A stretch of DNA of 64,000 nt. Source: Gilliamella apicola. Its GTDB lineage: Bacteria > Pseudomonadota > Gammaproteobacteria > Enterobacterales > Orbaceae. Of the stretch, positions 49,208 through 58,013 are shown one piece after another. Under the pieces are notes generated by a model. That model saw only the letters and a program-made list of their open reading frames with translations, was not told the origin of the DNA and did not search any database. The translations under genes and the position numbers were made by a program. Positions within the stretch are counted from its first letter, which is position 1; every line of letters begins with the position of its first letter. The stretch covers positions 1,178,001 to 1,242,000 of the forward strand of contig NZ_CP007445.1 in NCBI RefSeq assembly GCF_000599985.1, given 5' to 3'.

Positions 49208-50554
49208 CTATCCTTCTTTATACTTATTTGGTAGGGTTATATTATGAAAATATAACAATGTAATTTTTGATGCTATAATCGCCGCAATAATCAGCGCAAA
49301 CCAAAATCCTTTCACCCCAAACTCACCATCGAAAGTCAAGAAATAACCACCACATAATCCTATTCCCCATAGGCAACTACCTAGAATAAGAGTTGGTATA
49401 AATGTTTTATTAAAACTTCGCAATACGCCACTAACTATTGTATAAATCGCATCAAAAAAATGATAACAAGCAACAAAGCCAATTAATAAGGATGCGACAT
49501 CACATACAATTTGATCAGTTGTATAAAATGAAGCAATCTGTTTTCTTAGCAAAAAAAGCAATAAACTATATATAAAAGCAATTAAAACCCCTGATTTGAT
49601 ACATGAAAACCCTACTTTTTTTGCTAATTGATTTTCTTTTACCAAATAACTCCCCACAATTACTGAAGAGGCACTACCTATTGACAAAGGGATTAGATAA
49701 GAAATGTAAGACACATTCGCAGCGATTTGATGGCTAGCCATTGTAGTCAATCCCAAATTAGCAACCAATAGACCTATAATAGTAAAGGAGCTATAATCTA
49801 CTAAGAAAGTGAGGCCAATTGGGCCTCCAGTTTTTAATAAAAAAAGTTGTGTCTTAGTTGAAATTTTGAACGAAATTGACAATGGGATTTTCTTTTTAAA
49901 AAAGATACAAATAGCTATTATAAGAACTAACCACGACGCACAAACGGTTCCTAATGCGCATCCATTAACTCCCATAGCTGGTATGGAATAGAATCCTAAA
50001 ACAAAAAGATAAGTAAGTACACCTTTGATCGCAAGTCCGATAAAATTTGTAAACATAATTATTTTAGGCTTATAAATTCCTGAGGCATAGGCAAAAATAA
50101 TTTTATAAATTAATAACGCAGGAACACCTATAATTAAAATTGTTAAATATTCATTGACTTTAAAAAATGACTGTTCATCTAGATGACTAATGTTAATCAG
50201 TGGCTCTGCGTTTAATAATATAAAACAAACAATAATCGAAAGTATTATTGCTAACCAGAATCCTTGCGCAGTTAAATTTTTTACATTTTCAAACCCTCCG
50301 TCACTATATTTTTGAGCGTACAGGGGGGGTAATATTAACAAAATTGCAGAAAATCCAATAAAAATAGTAAAAAAAACATTATCCCCAACGCCCACAATAG
50401 CAATGTCAAGAGAAGAGAAATGCCCAACAATTATCAAGTCAATAATGGAATAGCTTGTAACAGCCAATTGGCCTATAAATATAGGCCAAGCCTGATTTAA
50501 TAGTAGCTTTGGTATATTCATCTTATTTTTGTTCATGGAATTAGTGTATGTCAT
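49208..50554 (-). CDS. MATE-family efflux transporter
   Basis: This 448-residue protein has about twelve membrane helices in two halves. Typical MATE stretches include 'LLLNQAWPIFIGQLAVTSYS', 'IDLIIVGHFSSLDIAIVGVG', 'ASGIYKPKIIMFTNFIGLAI' and 'TTMASHQIAANVSYISYLIP'. MATE pumps export cationic or amphipathic small molecules using H+ or Na+. Its start overlaps the preceding oxidoreductase gene by 14 bp (translational coupling), and it ends 4 bp before the SPL-like gene. It is therefore probably the exporter of, or self-protection against, the product of this operon. Confidence 0.9.
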   Translation of the reverse strand: MTYTNSMNKNKMNIPKLLLNQAWPIFIGQLAVTSYSIIDLIIVGHFSSLDIAIVGVGDNVFFTIFIGFSAILLILPPLYAQKYSDGGFENVKNLTAQGFWLAIILSIIVCFILLNAEPLINISHLDEQSFFKVNEYLTILIIGVPALLIYKIIFAYASGIYKPKIIMFTNFIGLAIKGVLTYLFVLGFYSIPAMGVNGCALGTVCASWLVLIIAICIFFKKKIPLSISFKISTKTQLFLLKTGGPIGLTFLVDYSSFTIIGLLVANLGLTTMASHQIAANVSYISYLIPLSIGSASSVIVGSYLVKENQLAKKVGFSCIKSGVLIAFIYSLLLFLLRKQIASFYTTDQIVCDVASLLIGFVACYHFFDAIYTIVSGVLRSFNKTFIPTLILGSCLWGIGLCGGYFLTFDGEFGVKGFWFALIIAAIIASKITLLYFHNITLPNKYKEG

Positions 50555-51734
50555 ATACTAGAGCCTTTGCTGGACATAAATCATGGCACATTGAGCAACC
50601 ATCACAATTTTTATCAAAATTATACGGAATACTTTTAAACGAGTTACAAGTAACCATATTTTCACATATATTACATTTAACGCATTTATCCTCTAATAGT
50701 GTTGTTTTAACTTGTAAAGTTTCTCTACTTTTTATTTTACCAAAGTGTTCTGGATAATGTTCTAAACTGACTCCGATTAAATCAAGTAATGTATTATATT
50801 CATTTTTATCCAAAAATTTATTTAAACTTTCCTTTAACCCATTAATATGTTGAAATCCTTTTTTCATAATTACAGACGTCAAATGAATTGAATTAGCACC
50901 AAGCATCAGACATCTAATTATATCTTGCCATTTATCTAATCCACCACCAGCAGATAAAGATAAATTAGTCTTGGAACGTAAGATTTGTGTATAATTAAAG
51001 GTAAAAGGCAGTAAGGGCTCTCCTGCAACTACACTATTTGATGCTCCAGTTAACGAATCGTATAGATCTCCATCAAAAATGGGTCTTCCTTTGTTAGAAA
51101 TATCAATGTATGGTTGGACATTTATAGAGTCAAGATAAATAAGTCCCCCTACATTACAATTAGTTATAATACCATCAATCAAATCATCATCCATTCTAAT
51201 GTTTAATTTGGGAAATACAGGTATCTTAACTGATCGAGCTAATCGATTTATTATTTCTATCACTCTATAAATGTCCGCATTACACATTTTTTTTAAGTCT
51301 AAGTAAAAAAAATCTATTTGTATCCCATCCGCACCAGCTTTTTCAGCCTCTTTAAAAAGCGATAACCAGATATCAATACTATTTTCTTCAAAAAAATACG
51401 GATAAAAAAGAGATGCAATAATAGGTATATCACACTGACTTTTGGCGTTTTCTATCAACCTCATTCCATAATCCATTGGTAAAATTTCTTTTAAATAAGT
51501 AGATTTTAAATAATTTCCATATCCTCTAATCCATTTATACCTACGTATATCTGTTGGCTTTATTGATTCATTAGAGTTATGCGCACCAATTGATTTTGAA
51601 ATGACCCCTCCAGCATTCTCCTCTTCAGCTCGTTTTATATCGTCGAGATACATAGATGCAGGGCCTGCACCTATTAAAAAAGGATTTTTTAGCTTAATGG
51701 GTCCTAATGAGGTTGATAATCTTTTATCCCACAT
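50541..51734 (-). CDS. Dihydroorotate/dihydropyrimidine dehydrogenase-like flavoprotein with two [4Fe-4S] motifs
   Basis: The 397-residue protein has a DHOD-type TIM barrel ('STSLGPIKLKNPFLIGAGPA', 'KAGADGIQIDFFYLD', 'VKIPVFPKLNIRMDD', 'LSLSAGGGLDKWQDIIRCLM') and a C-terminal ferredoxin domain ('DKCVKCNICENMVTC' and 'KNCDGCSMCHDLCPAKAL'). This matches the layout of PreA, the dihydropyrimidine dehydrogenase subunit (411 residues in E. coli). The active-site stretch NxSCP...MG in PreA is here DFFYLDLKKMCNAD, so the pyrimidine-binding and catalytic Cys features are lost. No PreT partner is present. It probably reduces or oxidises a different substrate of the same pathway. It lies 20 bp after the first radical SAM gene. 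Confidence 0.78.
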   Translation of the reverse strand: MWDKRLSTSLGPIKLKNPFLIGAGPASMYLDDIKRAEEENAGGVISKSIGAHNSNESIKPTDIRRYKWIRGYGNYLKSTYLKEILPMDYGMRLIENAKSQCDIPIIASLFYPYFFEENSIDIWLSLFKEAEKAGADGIQIDFFYLDLKKMCNADIYRVIEIINRLARSVKIPVFPKLNIRMDDDLIDGIITNCNVGGLIYLDSINVQPYIDISNKGRPIFDGDLYDSLTGASNSVVAGEPLLPFTFNYTQILRSKTNLSLSAGGGLDKWQDIIRCLMLGANSIHLTSVIMKKGFQHINGLKESLNKFLDKNEYNTLLDLIGVSLEHYPEHFGKIKSRETLQVKTTLLEDKCVKCNICENMVTCNSFKSIPYNFDKNCDGCSMCHDLCPAKALVYDIH

Positions 51735-51754
51735 ATTATTCCTCCAATTTCATT

Positions 51755-52886
51755 TTATAAGTTATTATAAAGCGGATCAGCTGAATCAAATATTCGTTCA
51801 ATAGGTAAATTTTTTTGCGAATTAAAGAAAGAAAATATTCTACAATGGCCTACATTTTCGTTAACTTTAGATAGCATGATTTTATATTTTTGAGAGTCAA
51901 AGATTTCGGATAATGTCTGATTACTTAAATTTCCCAGCACCCACTCTTCACCTAATGGTTTACCTGATGCGTTATAAGCCCAAGGCGATGCTAGTAATGT
52001 ACCATTGGGGGTAATCCCGAATGAATTAGAAACTAAATCACAAGGATTTTCACCTGGATGTTTATTAAATTGAGGAAAAAGATGTTTCAATGCACATTGT
52101 AGTTTTATCTGTGGTGATCCATATTTAGATTCTTGTTCAAGTAAAACTTCAATTGCTAATTTGTACTGTTCAATAGATGGTATTTTTTCTTTTAACAACA
52201 TTCCCCGACCGACGGGAAATAAACGCATAATTAAAAGTTTATCAATTCCTCTCTCATGTAATTTTTTATATAATCTTACTAGATGAGCTCGATTAATAAT
52301 ATCTGTTGTTAATGGTAACTCGGCCCTAGTGCTACAATTGAGTTTGTGAAACTGCTCTCCTATTTTTAAGTTTCCAATTGCATAAGCATTAGGTCTATTT
52401 GCAACATCATCTATATCTTCAGCATCAAAAGTAAAATTATATTCACCCACGAGTGATGCTAACATTTTTATATCATATTTCGCAATTCCAAGTCCCGTTG
52501 CAGTTAAAGTTACGTTCTCTTTCCCTAATTTATTTGATGCATATTTAAGAAGTTCAATATTTTGTGGGTTAATTAGTGCATCACCACCTGATATATCAAT
52601 TTTTACATTAAAGCCTTCAAGATTATCAATAACTTGTTTTTTTTTGTTCTAAACTCAGTTCCTCTTTATTATTTATTAAAATATTAGTTGCTTTTTCATA
52701 AATATTTTCTTCCTCACTAAGTCGCGGGTAAATTTCTTCTTTAGAAAGAGATTCACTACGAATAATGAGACTATTATTCTTTTTCTTAACATGTAAAGCA
52801 TCAACGCAACATATAGCACAATCCCATGGACAAACTCTAGTAATGTTATAAATAATGTCAATTTTTCTGTTTGATTGATTTTTCAT
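51755..52886 (-). pseudogene. Radical SAM protein, first gene of the cluster, frameshifted at an A9 tract
   Basis: The first frame (52886-52626) reads MKNQSNRKIDIIYNITRVCP and 'WDCAICCVDALHVKKKN', with cluster cysteines Cys19, Cys23 and Cys26 (CX3CX2C). It ends shortly after the minus-strand A9 run (52637-52645). With eight As the frame continues 'QVIDNLEGFNVKIDISGGDA', 'LINPQNIELLKYASNKLGKE', and on through 51755 to 'NPCDLVSNSFGITPNGTLLA' and 'EEWVLGNLSNQTLSEIFDSQ', a SPASM-like C-terminus with few cysteines. The restored protein is about 377 residues. Everything except one base is intact, so it is recently broken, slippage-expressed or misread. The start at 52886 has a GGAGC Shine-Dalgarno. 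Confidence 0.75.
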
Positions 52887-53183
52887 ATAAACTAAGCTCC
52901 ATTATATTACTGTTAAGATAAATATTAATAAGTCGACACTAAAAATACCCATTGTTTTTGTAAGGATATTTTTATTGTATAAAGAAAATATGCAAATTTC
53001 AATACATGGTACTGTTAAATTATTTTTATATTAAATTTGGCCTATAAATCATTAATTTTGAATTTTAGGTGCAAACGGATTGCTGAGTTTATAAAGGAGA
53101 TTATTTAAATCTTGAGGCCATATTATTCATAAATATAGACAAAATAGTTAACATCATTCCAGCTATTTAGATACTGTTAGATG
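52887..53183. other. Probable promoter region of the radical SAM operon
   Basis: This AT-rich region lies upstream of the six-gene operon. Two tiny minus-strand frames (MGIFSVDLLIFILTVI, and a 14-codon frame overlapping the radical SAM start) were examined as possible peptide precursors. Neither has conserved-looking core residues. I see no other gene. Confidence 0.4.
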
Positions 53184-53390
53184 TTAAAAGACTAAAAGAG
53201 CTTGAAGATGAAAATTTTAAACTTAAAAAGTTGTTTGCGGAGTCAGCCTCGAAAACCATGCCATGAAGGAGAATTTCGTAAAAAAGGGTTAGTGATGGCC
53301 GAAAAAAAATTGTGTGCATATTCGCTTATTCAAGCGGGTTTATCGGTCATAAAAGCGTGCAAATTAGCCTCGCTATCGTGGGCAACCTGA
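53184..53390 (+). mobile_element. IS3-family transposase remnant inside the island edge
   Basis: The frame LKELEDENFKLKKLFAESAS (53187-53266) matches the leucine-zipper end of an IS3-type OrfA. After a stop and a shift, AEKKLCAYSLIQAGLSVIKA with 'CKLASLSWATWR' (53298-53390) resembles the start of OrfB. Both are truncated and no terminal repeats are evident. Confidence 0.6.
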
Positions 53391-53557
53391 CGGTTATCTA
53401 TCGTGACTGTAGAAGAGCCTTCAATCACCGAGCTTGTGTGATATCCATCGTGTTCACTGCCTACAAATCACGAACTAAAATGACCCTTGGCATATAATTA
53501 TCCTTAAATCTGTTTTAAAGAAAAGTCGACATCATCATCGGCTTTAAGCTATCTGGC

Positions 53558-53750
53558 TTACCGGCTAATAACAAACTCTTTGCCGTCAAAACGGAATTTG
53601 GGGGCCAGTGTATTGCACTTATCAATATCGAAATTTCTCCCCTTGTGCTCTGGCGGACAAAAGAGCAAAGGTGAGGACTCTATTTGCACCAATTTATCAT
53701 CTAAAGATAGCTTGATTTGTCTATTGGTAAAATTTGAAAGTTTTTCTTGA
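53558..53750 (-). pseudogene. C-terminal fragment of an unrecognised protein
   Basis: A minus-strand frame without a start reads 'DDKLVQIESSPLLFCPPEHK', 'GRNFDIDKCNTLAPKFRFDG' and KEFVISR, ending at 53558. It looks like a real C-terminus, perhaps of a mobile-element protein, but no family is recognised. The rest of 53391-54012 shows no gene. Confidence 0.35.
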
Positions 53751-54012
53751 AATGATATTACTTTCCGAAATCAAGATAAAATTATTTGTAATGAGAAAAA
53801 TAGTGATATCATCAAAATGATGATTTTGTTGACATAATTAAGTTTAAAATTTATTAAATCGATTTTTATCTTAATTTGAGTTTATCTGCGGATAGTGGAT
53901 TTCGACCTGATTATATTTTATTCAAGATGTTAATAAATAGCTTGTATTATAATAAATTAATATTCTAAAATGTATAAGTAAGGATTAGTAAAAAAGTGGT
54001 TTTTGTACTTTG

Positions 54013-54080
54013 AGTCCGTAGAAGTCCATAAACATCCATTAAGAACCGCTAAGAACTAGTCCAAAAAATAGTCCAAAAGG
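54013..54080 (+). repeat. Right arm-type integrase repeats (AGTCC family)
   Basis: AGTCCGTAGAAGTCCA (54013-54028) and the paired AGTCCAAAAAA/AGTCCAAAAG units at 54058 and 54070 mirror the set just inside attL and end 62 bp before attR. Confidence 0.65.
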
Positions 54081-54142
54081 TTAGCAAAAGCAATATTGGT
54101 GTCTGGATAATTCTTTTATATACAACAGGTTATAAAGCTGGA

Positions 54143-54167
54143 TTCGAACCTCGTTTCCCGCTCCAAT
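54143..54167 (+). repeat. Attachment site attR: copy of the tRNA-Gly 3' end
   Basis: The 25 bp are identical to 42147-42171, from the T-loop TTCGAAC to two bases past the CCA. The preceding bases differ and no other tRNA part is present, so this is the far end of the ~12-kb element. Confidence 0.9.
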
Positions 54168-54299
54168 TACTAATCTATAGAATCTTATAATTGTATAGAT
54201 TAATAATAATTATGGTATAGCAACCTCACCTTTTCAGAAAAATATAATAATCCTAGCTAAAAAAGTAGACTGATGTTGTCTTTATAATATGATTAAACA

Positions 54300-54570
54300 A
54301 TCATAGTATAACAAACATATTGGTCAAAAATTTATTACTGAATTTAAACAACAATTGGTTGAATAAATCTAATCAAATGCGCATATTTTATTAGAGATCT
54401 AGCCAAGCACCTCGGCGTTGACAAATTCAACCTTGATAAATAGGTAAGTCAACTTTCGCCGAATAAAACAAGCCCTCGTGAACTAACCAGATTGTAACAA
54501 CTGATTATGGCTTTAGAAAAAGAAGTAAAATAGCTAAAAATGGCGTATTATATTTAAAAAAAATCATGTG
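54300..54570 (+). mobile_element. Decayed IS3-type OrfA outside attR
   Basis: Broken frames show 'ITEFKQQLVE', 'RDLAKHLGVDKFNLDK' and 'MALEKEVK.LKMAYYI.KKS', the order and spacing of an IS3-group OrfA (N-terminal FK.QAVEL, helix-turn-helix, ALEKEVKRLKMEVDILKKA). Many stops are present. The 54571-54883 stretch has only short transposase-like scraps. Confidence 0.55.
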
Positions 54571-54883
54571 TACTTATACAAAACATATTATTATGATGAT
54601 AATTACAAAACAGGGCTATTAACCGATAAAAATTACTTAAATATATTGAAACTTATTATAATGGTATGTATCGTTATTTAGTCAATATCTAAATTTCAAC
54701 TTAGCAAAATGAAAAACAGTATTATCTAAACAACATGATAGAAATGAGTTTTGCTTAAAGTTTTTGCAAGGATATCTTTGTTGTCATCTGGATTCTAGAT
54801 ATATGCAGCTAATGCTTTCAAATACTTATGATGCAGTAAGGCAACTAAGTGGAATTTTAACAAGTAAAGGATCAAAATAATTT

Positions 54884-55348
54884 ATGACTACAATTATTAA
54901 CTCTAAAAATCCCGCAACTATAGAAGACATTTCCAATTTTGAGAAAATTATTAGTGGTAATTTGCCAAGTGATTATAAAGATTTTTTAATGAAATATAAT
55001 GGGGGACAACCTCAGCCAAATACATTTGGATTTTTTTCTGATAGAAATGATGAATCTATGGTAGATCAATTTCTTAGTTTAGGCAGAGAAAAACATAGCA
55101 ATTTATTAAGTTATTACGAGAATTATAAGGACAGAATTCCTTCTGATTTCATACCCATAGCTCACGATGCTGGCGGTAATCTTATTATAATGGAATTGAA
55201 ATCTAATAGTAATAGAATTTATTTTTGGGATCATGAGTTAGAAGCAGATGAAGATGAAGGTGAAATACCTAATATGGATAATGTCTATTATATTAATCAA
55301 TCTTTTACCAAGTTTATAAATGATCTTTATCTCTTTGAGGAAAAATAA
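54884..55348 (+). CDS. SMI1/KNR4-family immunity protein
   Basis: The 154-residue protein has the SMI1/KNR4 (SUKH) pattern: 'DISNFEKIISGNLPSDYKDF', 'LMKYNGGQPQPNTFGFF', 'PSDFIPIAHDAGGNLIIMEL', 'NRIYFWDHELEADEDEGE' and 'VYYINQSFTKFINDLYLFEE'. SUKH proteins are common immunity proteins against Rhs/CDI and other polymorphic toxins. It is intact. About 200 bp of its 3' end is duplicated at 62174. It is the first gene after the degraded IS, on the plus strand like all the following modules. The cognate toxin is not in the window. Confidence 0.9.
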   Translation: MTTIINSKNPATIEDISNFEKIISGNLPSDYKDFLMKYNGGQPQPNTFGFFSDRNDESMVDQFLSLGREKHSNLLSYYENYKDRIPSDFIPIAHDAGGNLIIMELKSNSNRIYFWDHELEADEDEGEIPNMDNVYYINQSFTKFINDLYLFEEK

Positions 55349-55894
55349 ATTTATTGTTAACAGTATAGAACCATGAATTTAATCCATTTTTACTTAATTG
55401 AACATAGATAGATTTTTGGAGTAAATATTATTAAATAATGATGCAGCTGTTTATAAAATCTAAATCTATAGGCAATGAATCTTTAGCTTAACAATTTGTC
55501 AAATACGTTTTAGTACTTTGAAGTCGCATTTAACACTGCATCAAATCGGGGGAACAATAGACTGTTTGTTTTCATAATTCTGTTCTCTGATCGGAACTAT
55601 AATACTGTCACCAATCTGCTTTTCGACTTGAGCACATTGGAACATCCACAATTAACAAATACCTACCAGTAGCAAACTTGGCAGTATCGAATATTACCAT
55701 TACGATGCCGATATTACCTGATTGAATTATACATTGAACAGCTTTTAACTGTAATGAACTCTTAGTTTACAATCTATTGAAGCAACAATTTAAAAATCAC
55801 TGATTGGGGTAGACATATCAAAACATATTGTTGTTTATCATCTCAAAAAGATAAAATAATTATATCTTATCAACCGACATAAAGAGTTAATATA
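55349..55894 (+). other. Decayed sequence between immunity genes
   Basis: No intact frame is present. The stretch 55350-55620 resembles 62372-62640, following each SMI1 copy, so it belongs to the same duplicated block. Scraps near 55620 read like 'FRLEHIG', possibly the end of an Rhs core. Confidence 0.4.
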
Positions 55895-56173
55895 ATGTTA
55901 TATTTATCATATATATCTGATACTGATGGAGGTAAGCCATCGTTACTTTTAAGCGACAAAAGTGTTAAATTGTTAGATGATGCACTTTTCTATTTGGAAG
56001 AAAAAACTGGAATTTATATTAATCCTTATGGTACAACAAAAGTTTATCCTGACCATCAAAAAATCCTAATTAATTATTTATCAAATAATAAAGACGATGA
56101 AATAAAAAAATTATTAGCTTATTTTAGAGAAGCTGTTTCTCAAGATGAAATAATACTAGCTGATGGGGATTAA
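55895..56173 (+). CDS. Small immunity-like protein, unrecognised family
   Basis: The 92-residue acidic protein reads MLYLSYISDTDGGKPSLLLS, 'VKLLDDALFYLEEKTGIYIN' and 'DHQKILINYLSNNKDDEIKK', ending 'SQDEIILADGD'. Acidity, small size and position inside the array of toxin/immunity modules suggest an orphan immunity protein. No signal peptide or membrane segment is present. I do not recognise the family. A weak AAAGAG precedes the ATG. Confidence 0.6.
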   Translation: MLYLSYISDTDGGKPSLLLSDKSVKLLDDALFYLEEKTGIYINPYGTTKVYPDHQKILINYLSNNKDDEIKKLLAYFREAVSQDEIILADGD

Positions 56174-56220
56174 AAAATGATTATTTACTTGAGAAATATT
56201 ATATTTATTAAAATTTAAGT

Positions 56221-56310
56221 AGATACGGTAATAGTGAACTAACTAAAAATCAAGCAAAAGCTAAAGTCACTATCTTTGATATGAATAACCCATCAAAATA
56301 CTGCCAGTAG
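56221..56310 (+). pseudogene. Toxin-tip remnant
   Basis: A frame lacking a start reads RYGNSELTKNQAKAKVTIFD and MNNPSKYCQ before a TAG. It lies upstream of the next immunity-like gene, as expected of the decayed C-terminal tip of a polymorphic toxin. Confidence 0.4.
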
Positions 56311-56451
56311 TATTAAAGTAAAGACAATTAGTTTAATGAGAATTAAAGATAAACTTGAACTACTTGAAATATAACTGTTACGAAACAATTAGGTGATTGT
56401 GGTATAGGGGCTGATTAACTTTCCATGCTTGAAGTTATTAAGGAGCAAAAA

Positions 56452-57093
56452 ATGTCGGTTACTGCGGAATTAAGAAAGTTGTTTGAAACTGAGTTACATA
56501 ATTACTTGAAGGCAAACCTTGTATGTGCCTCAAATATCAAATGTTTAAAAAAGGAAATATCCATAAAAAAAACAAAAGATAATGAAGCAAGTGGTTATAT
56601 ATGTTTCGATTTCTTGAATAATGCACGTGGTTACTGCCTCTGCACAAGTGTTGATTCTCCTGAATTAATTGATTTTTTTAATAAAGTAAACCCACCATAC
56701 AGATCAAACAAACCCGAAGGCGTCGTTTATGCAATGAATACTTCAATGGAGGGTAGTTTTAAATCATTCGCTCCCAACTTTGGTGGTACTGTGGATTTAC
56801 CAAGAAATGAAGAAGAGAGAGAAAAAGCTTGCGAATGGATTTATACTAAGGTGAGAGATATTTATTTGCCAAGAGCTATCAATCTTATTGAGTTAAAACC
56901 TGAAACTGTAAACGATATCATATTATTTCCAAATTATTATGCTTATCCTTTTTTGATAATTTTATACCTAATCAAAAAACATAATATGTCTTTATCAGAT
57001 AAAGACATGGAATCAGTGTTTAGCAAGAGAAAAAGAATTATAGGCAACAAATCGTTTGATAAACAACTTTTAGAGAAATATCTGTCAGAATAA
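56452..57093 (+). CDS. Immunity-like protein, unrecognised family (213 residues)
   Basis: The start is the ATG at 56452 after AAGGAGC; a longer frame from 56425 lacks a ribosome-binding site. The protein shows 'VTAELRKLFETELHNYLKAN', a Cys-rich beta region 'GYICFDFLNNARGYCLCTSV', then a helical C-terminus 'DKDMESVFSKRKRIIGNKSF'. It is soluble. I know no function, but context suggests an immunity protein. A shortened decayed copy of its C-terminus exists at 58553-58645, so the family was present twice. Confidence 0.6.
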   Translation: MSVTAELRKLFETELHNYLKANLVCASNIKCLKKEISIKKTKDNEASGYICFDFLNNARGYCLCTSVDSPELIDFFNKVNPPYRSNKPEGVVYAMNTSMEGSFKSFAPNFGGTVDLPRNEEEREKACEWIYTKVRDIYLPRAINLIELKPETVNDIILFPNYYAYPFLIILYLIKKHNMSLSDKDMESVFSKRKRIIGNKSFDKQLLEKYLSE

Positions 57094-57169
57094 GTATGAT
57101 CAATTTATAAGCATAGATAATGATACAGACTATGGAATGAATATGAAATAATGGAGAAGATTGGTGCAA

Positions 57170-57472
57170 ATGTATGATTTATTTTTTGAAAAACTACTTA
57201 CTGCTATAGAGAAAGGTAAGGTGAGAGGTTTTGATGAAATAAAGGAAATAAATGGCGAAAATTATCTTTTTGAATATGCCATTAAAAAGGAGAATGGAAA
57301 TTACCATACCTATCTTTTCCACATACCAGAAAATAAAATGGCAATGTACGAAGATTATGCAACCGAAGAATTTAGTGAGTTTTCCAATATAGAAGATGCT
57401 TTTAATTACTTTAAATTACAAAGTGTTGATATTAGAAAATTTGCTCCTATTAAAAGGACATTACCTTTTTAG
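57170..57472 (+). CDS. Immunity-like protein, unrecognised family (~100 residues)
   Basis: The protein (MYDLFFEKLLTAIEKGKVRG, 'EIKEINGENYLFEYAIKKEN', 'YHTYLFHIPENKMAMYEDYA', 'EEFSEFSNIEDAFNYFKLQS') is small, acidic and soluble. Three starts are close together: TTG 57161, GTG 57164 and ATG 57170. GGAGAAG at 57152-57158 can serve either of the last two. It sits 76 bp after the previous gene on the same strand. I do not recognise the family; orphan immunity is inferred from context. Confidence 0.55.
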   Translation: MYDLFFEKLLTAIEKGKVRGFDEIKEINGENYLFEYAIKKENGNYHTYLFHIPENKMAMYEDYATEEFSEFSNIEDAFNYFKLQSVDIRKFAPIKRTLPF

Positions 57473-57630
57473 ATGATAAAGAGATCAAATAAATGACTAA
57501 ATTCTTTTAGAATAAATAAGCATATATGTTTATTATTCAGTTTTAATGTTGTATAAATAAATCTGTTACATAATATAACATTATTCGCAAAAAATAAGAC
57601 TTAATTCATTTTTACTAGAGTTGATTAAAA

Positions 57631-58013
57631 ATGTATAAATATGATGATTATTATGAAGATCATTTAAGAAAAAAATACAGGAATTAAAATACGCAATAGA
57701 TACTAAAAATTCTGATATGTATGAACTAATTGGTTCTATCAGAGATGTGTTTTCATCACCTTATATATCAACGTCGATTGTTAGCCCTAATTTAGTTAAG
57801 GAATTATGGATTTTATTAACTAAAGTATTTATCTATAGCGATATTTACGATAATAAATTTGATGCAATATTCGCAATGGATGATATTTACTTATACTCTA
57901 GAGGTCAAAACATTAAATTATGCTTAAAAGATTTAGAAAAATGGAGAGAAAAACATAATAAAAATAATACAACGGAAGAAATTTTAGAATGCGTTGATGA
58001 TATATTAATATGA
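57631..58013 (+). pseudogene. Immunity-like gene frameshifted at an A7 tract
   Basis: The ATG at 57631 reads MYKYDDYYEDHLRKK and hits a stop soon after the A7 run 57669-57675. In the next frame the protein continues 'IQELKYAIDTKNSDMYELIG', 'IRDVFSSPYISTSIVSPNLV' and 'KELWILLTKVFIYSDIYDNK' to the TGA at 58013. One extra A would give a continuous ~127-residue protein. The family is unknown. The downstream ATG at 57717 gives a 98-residue frame that might still be expressed. Confidence 0.6.

Noticed and set aside
52887..53000. Possible RiPP precursor upstream of the radical SAM gene
   Set aside because: The only frames are 16 and 14 codons, without leader or core features. A precursor elsewhere is not excluded.
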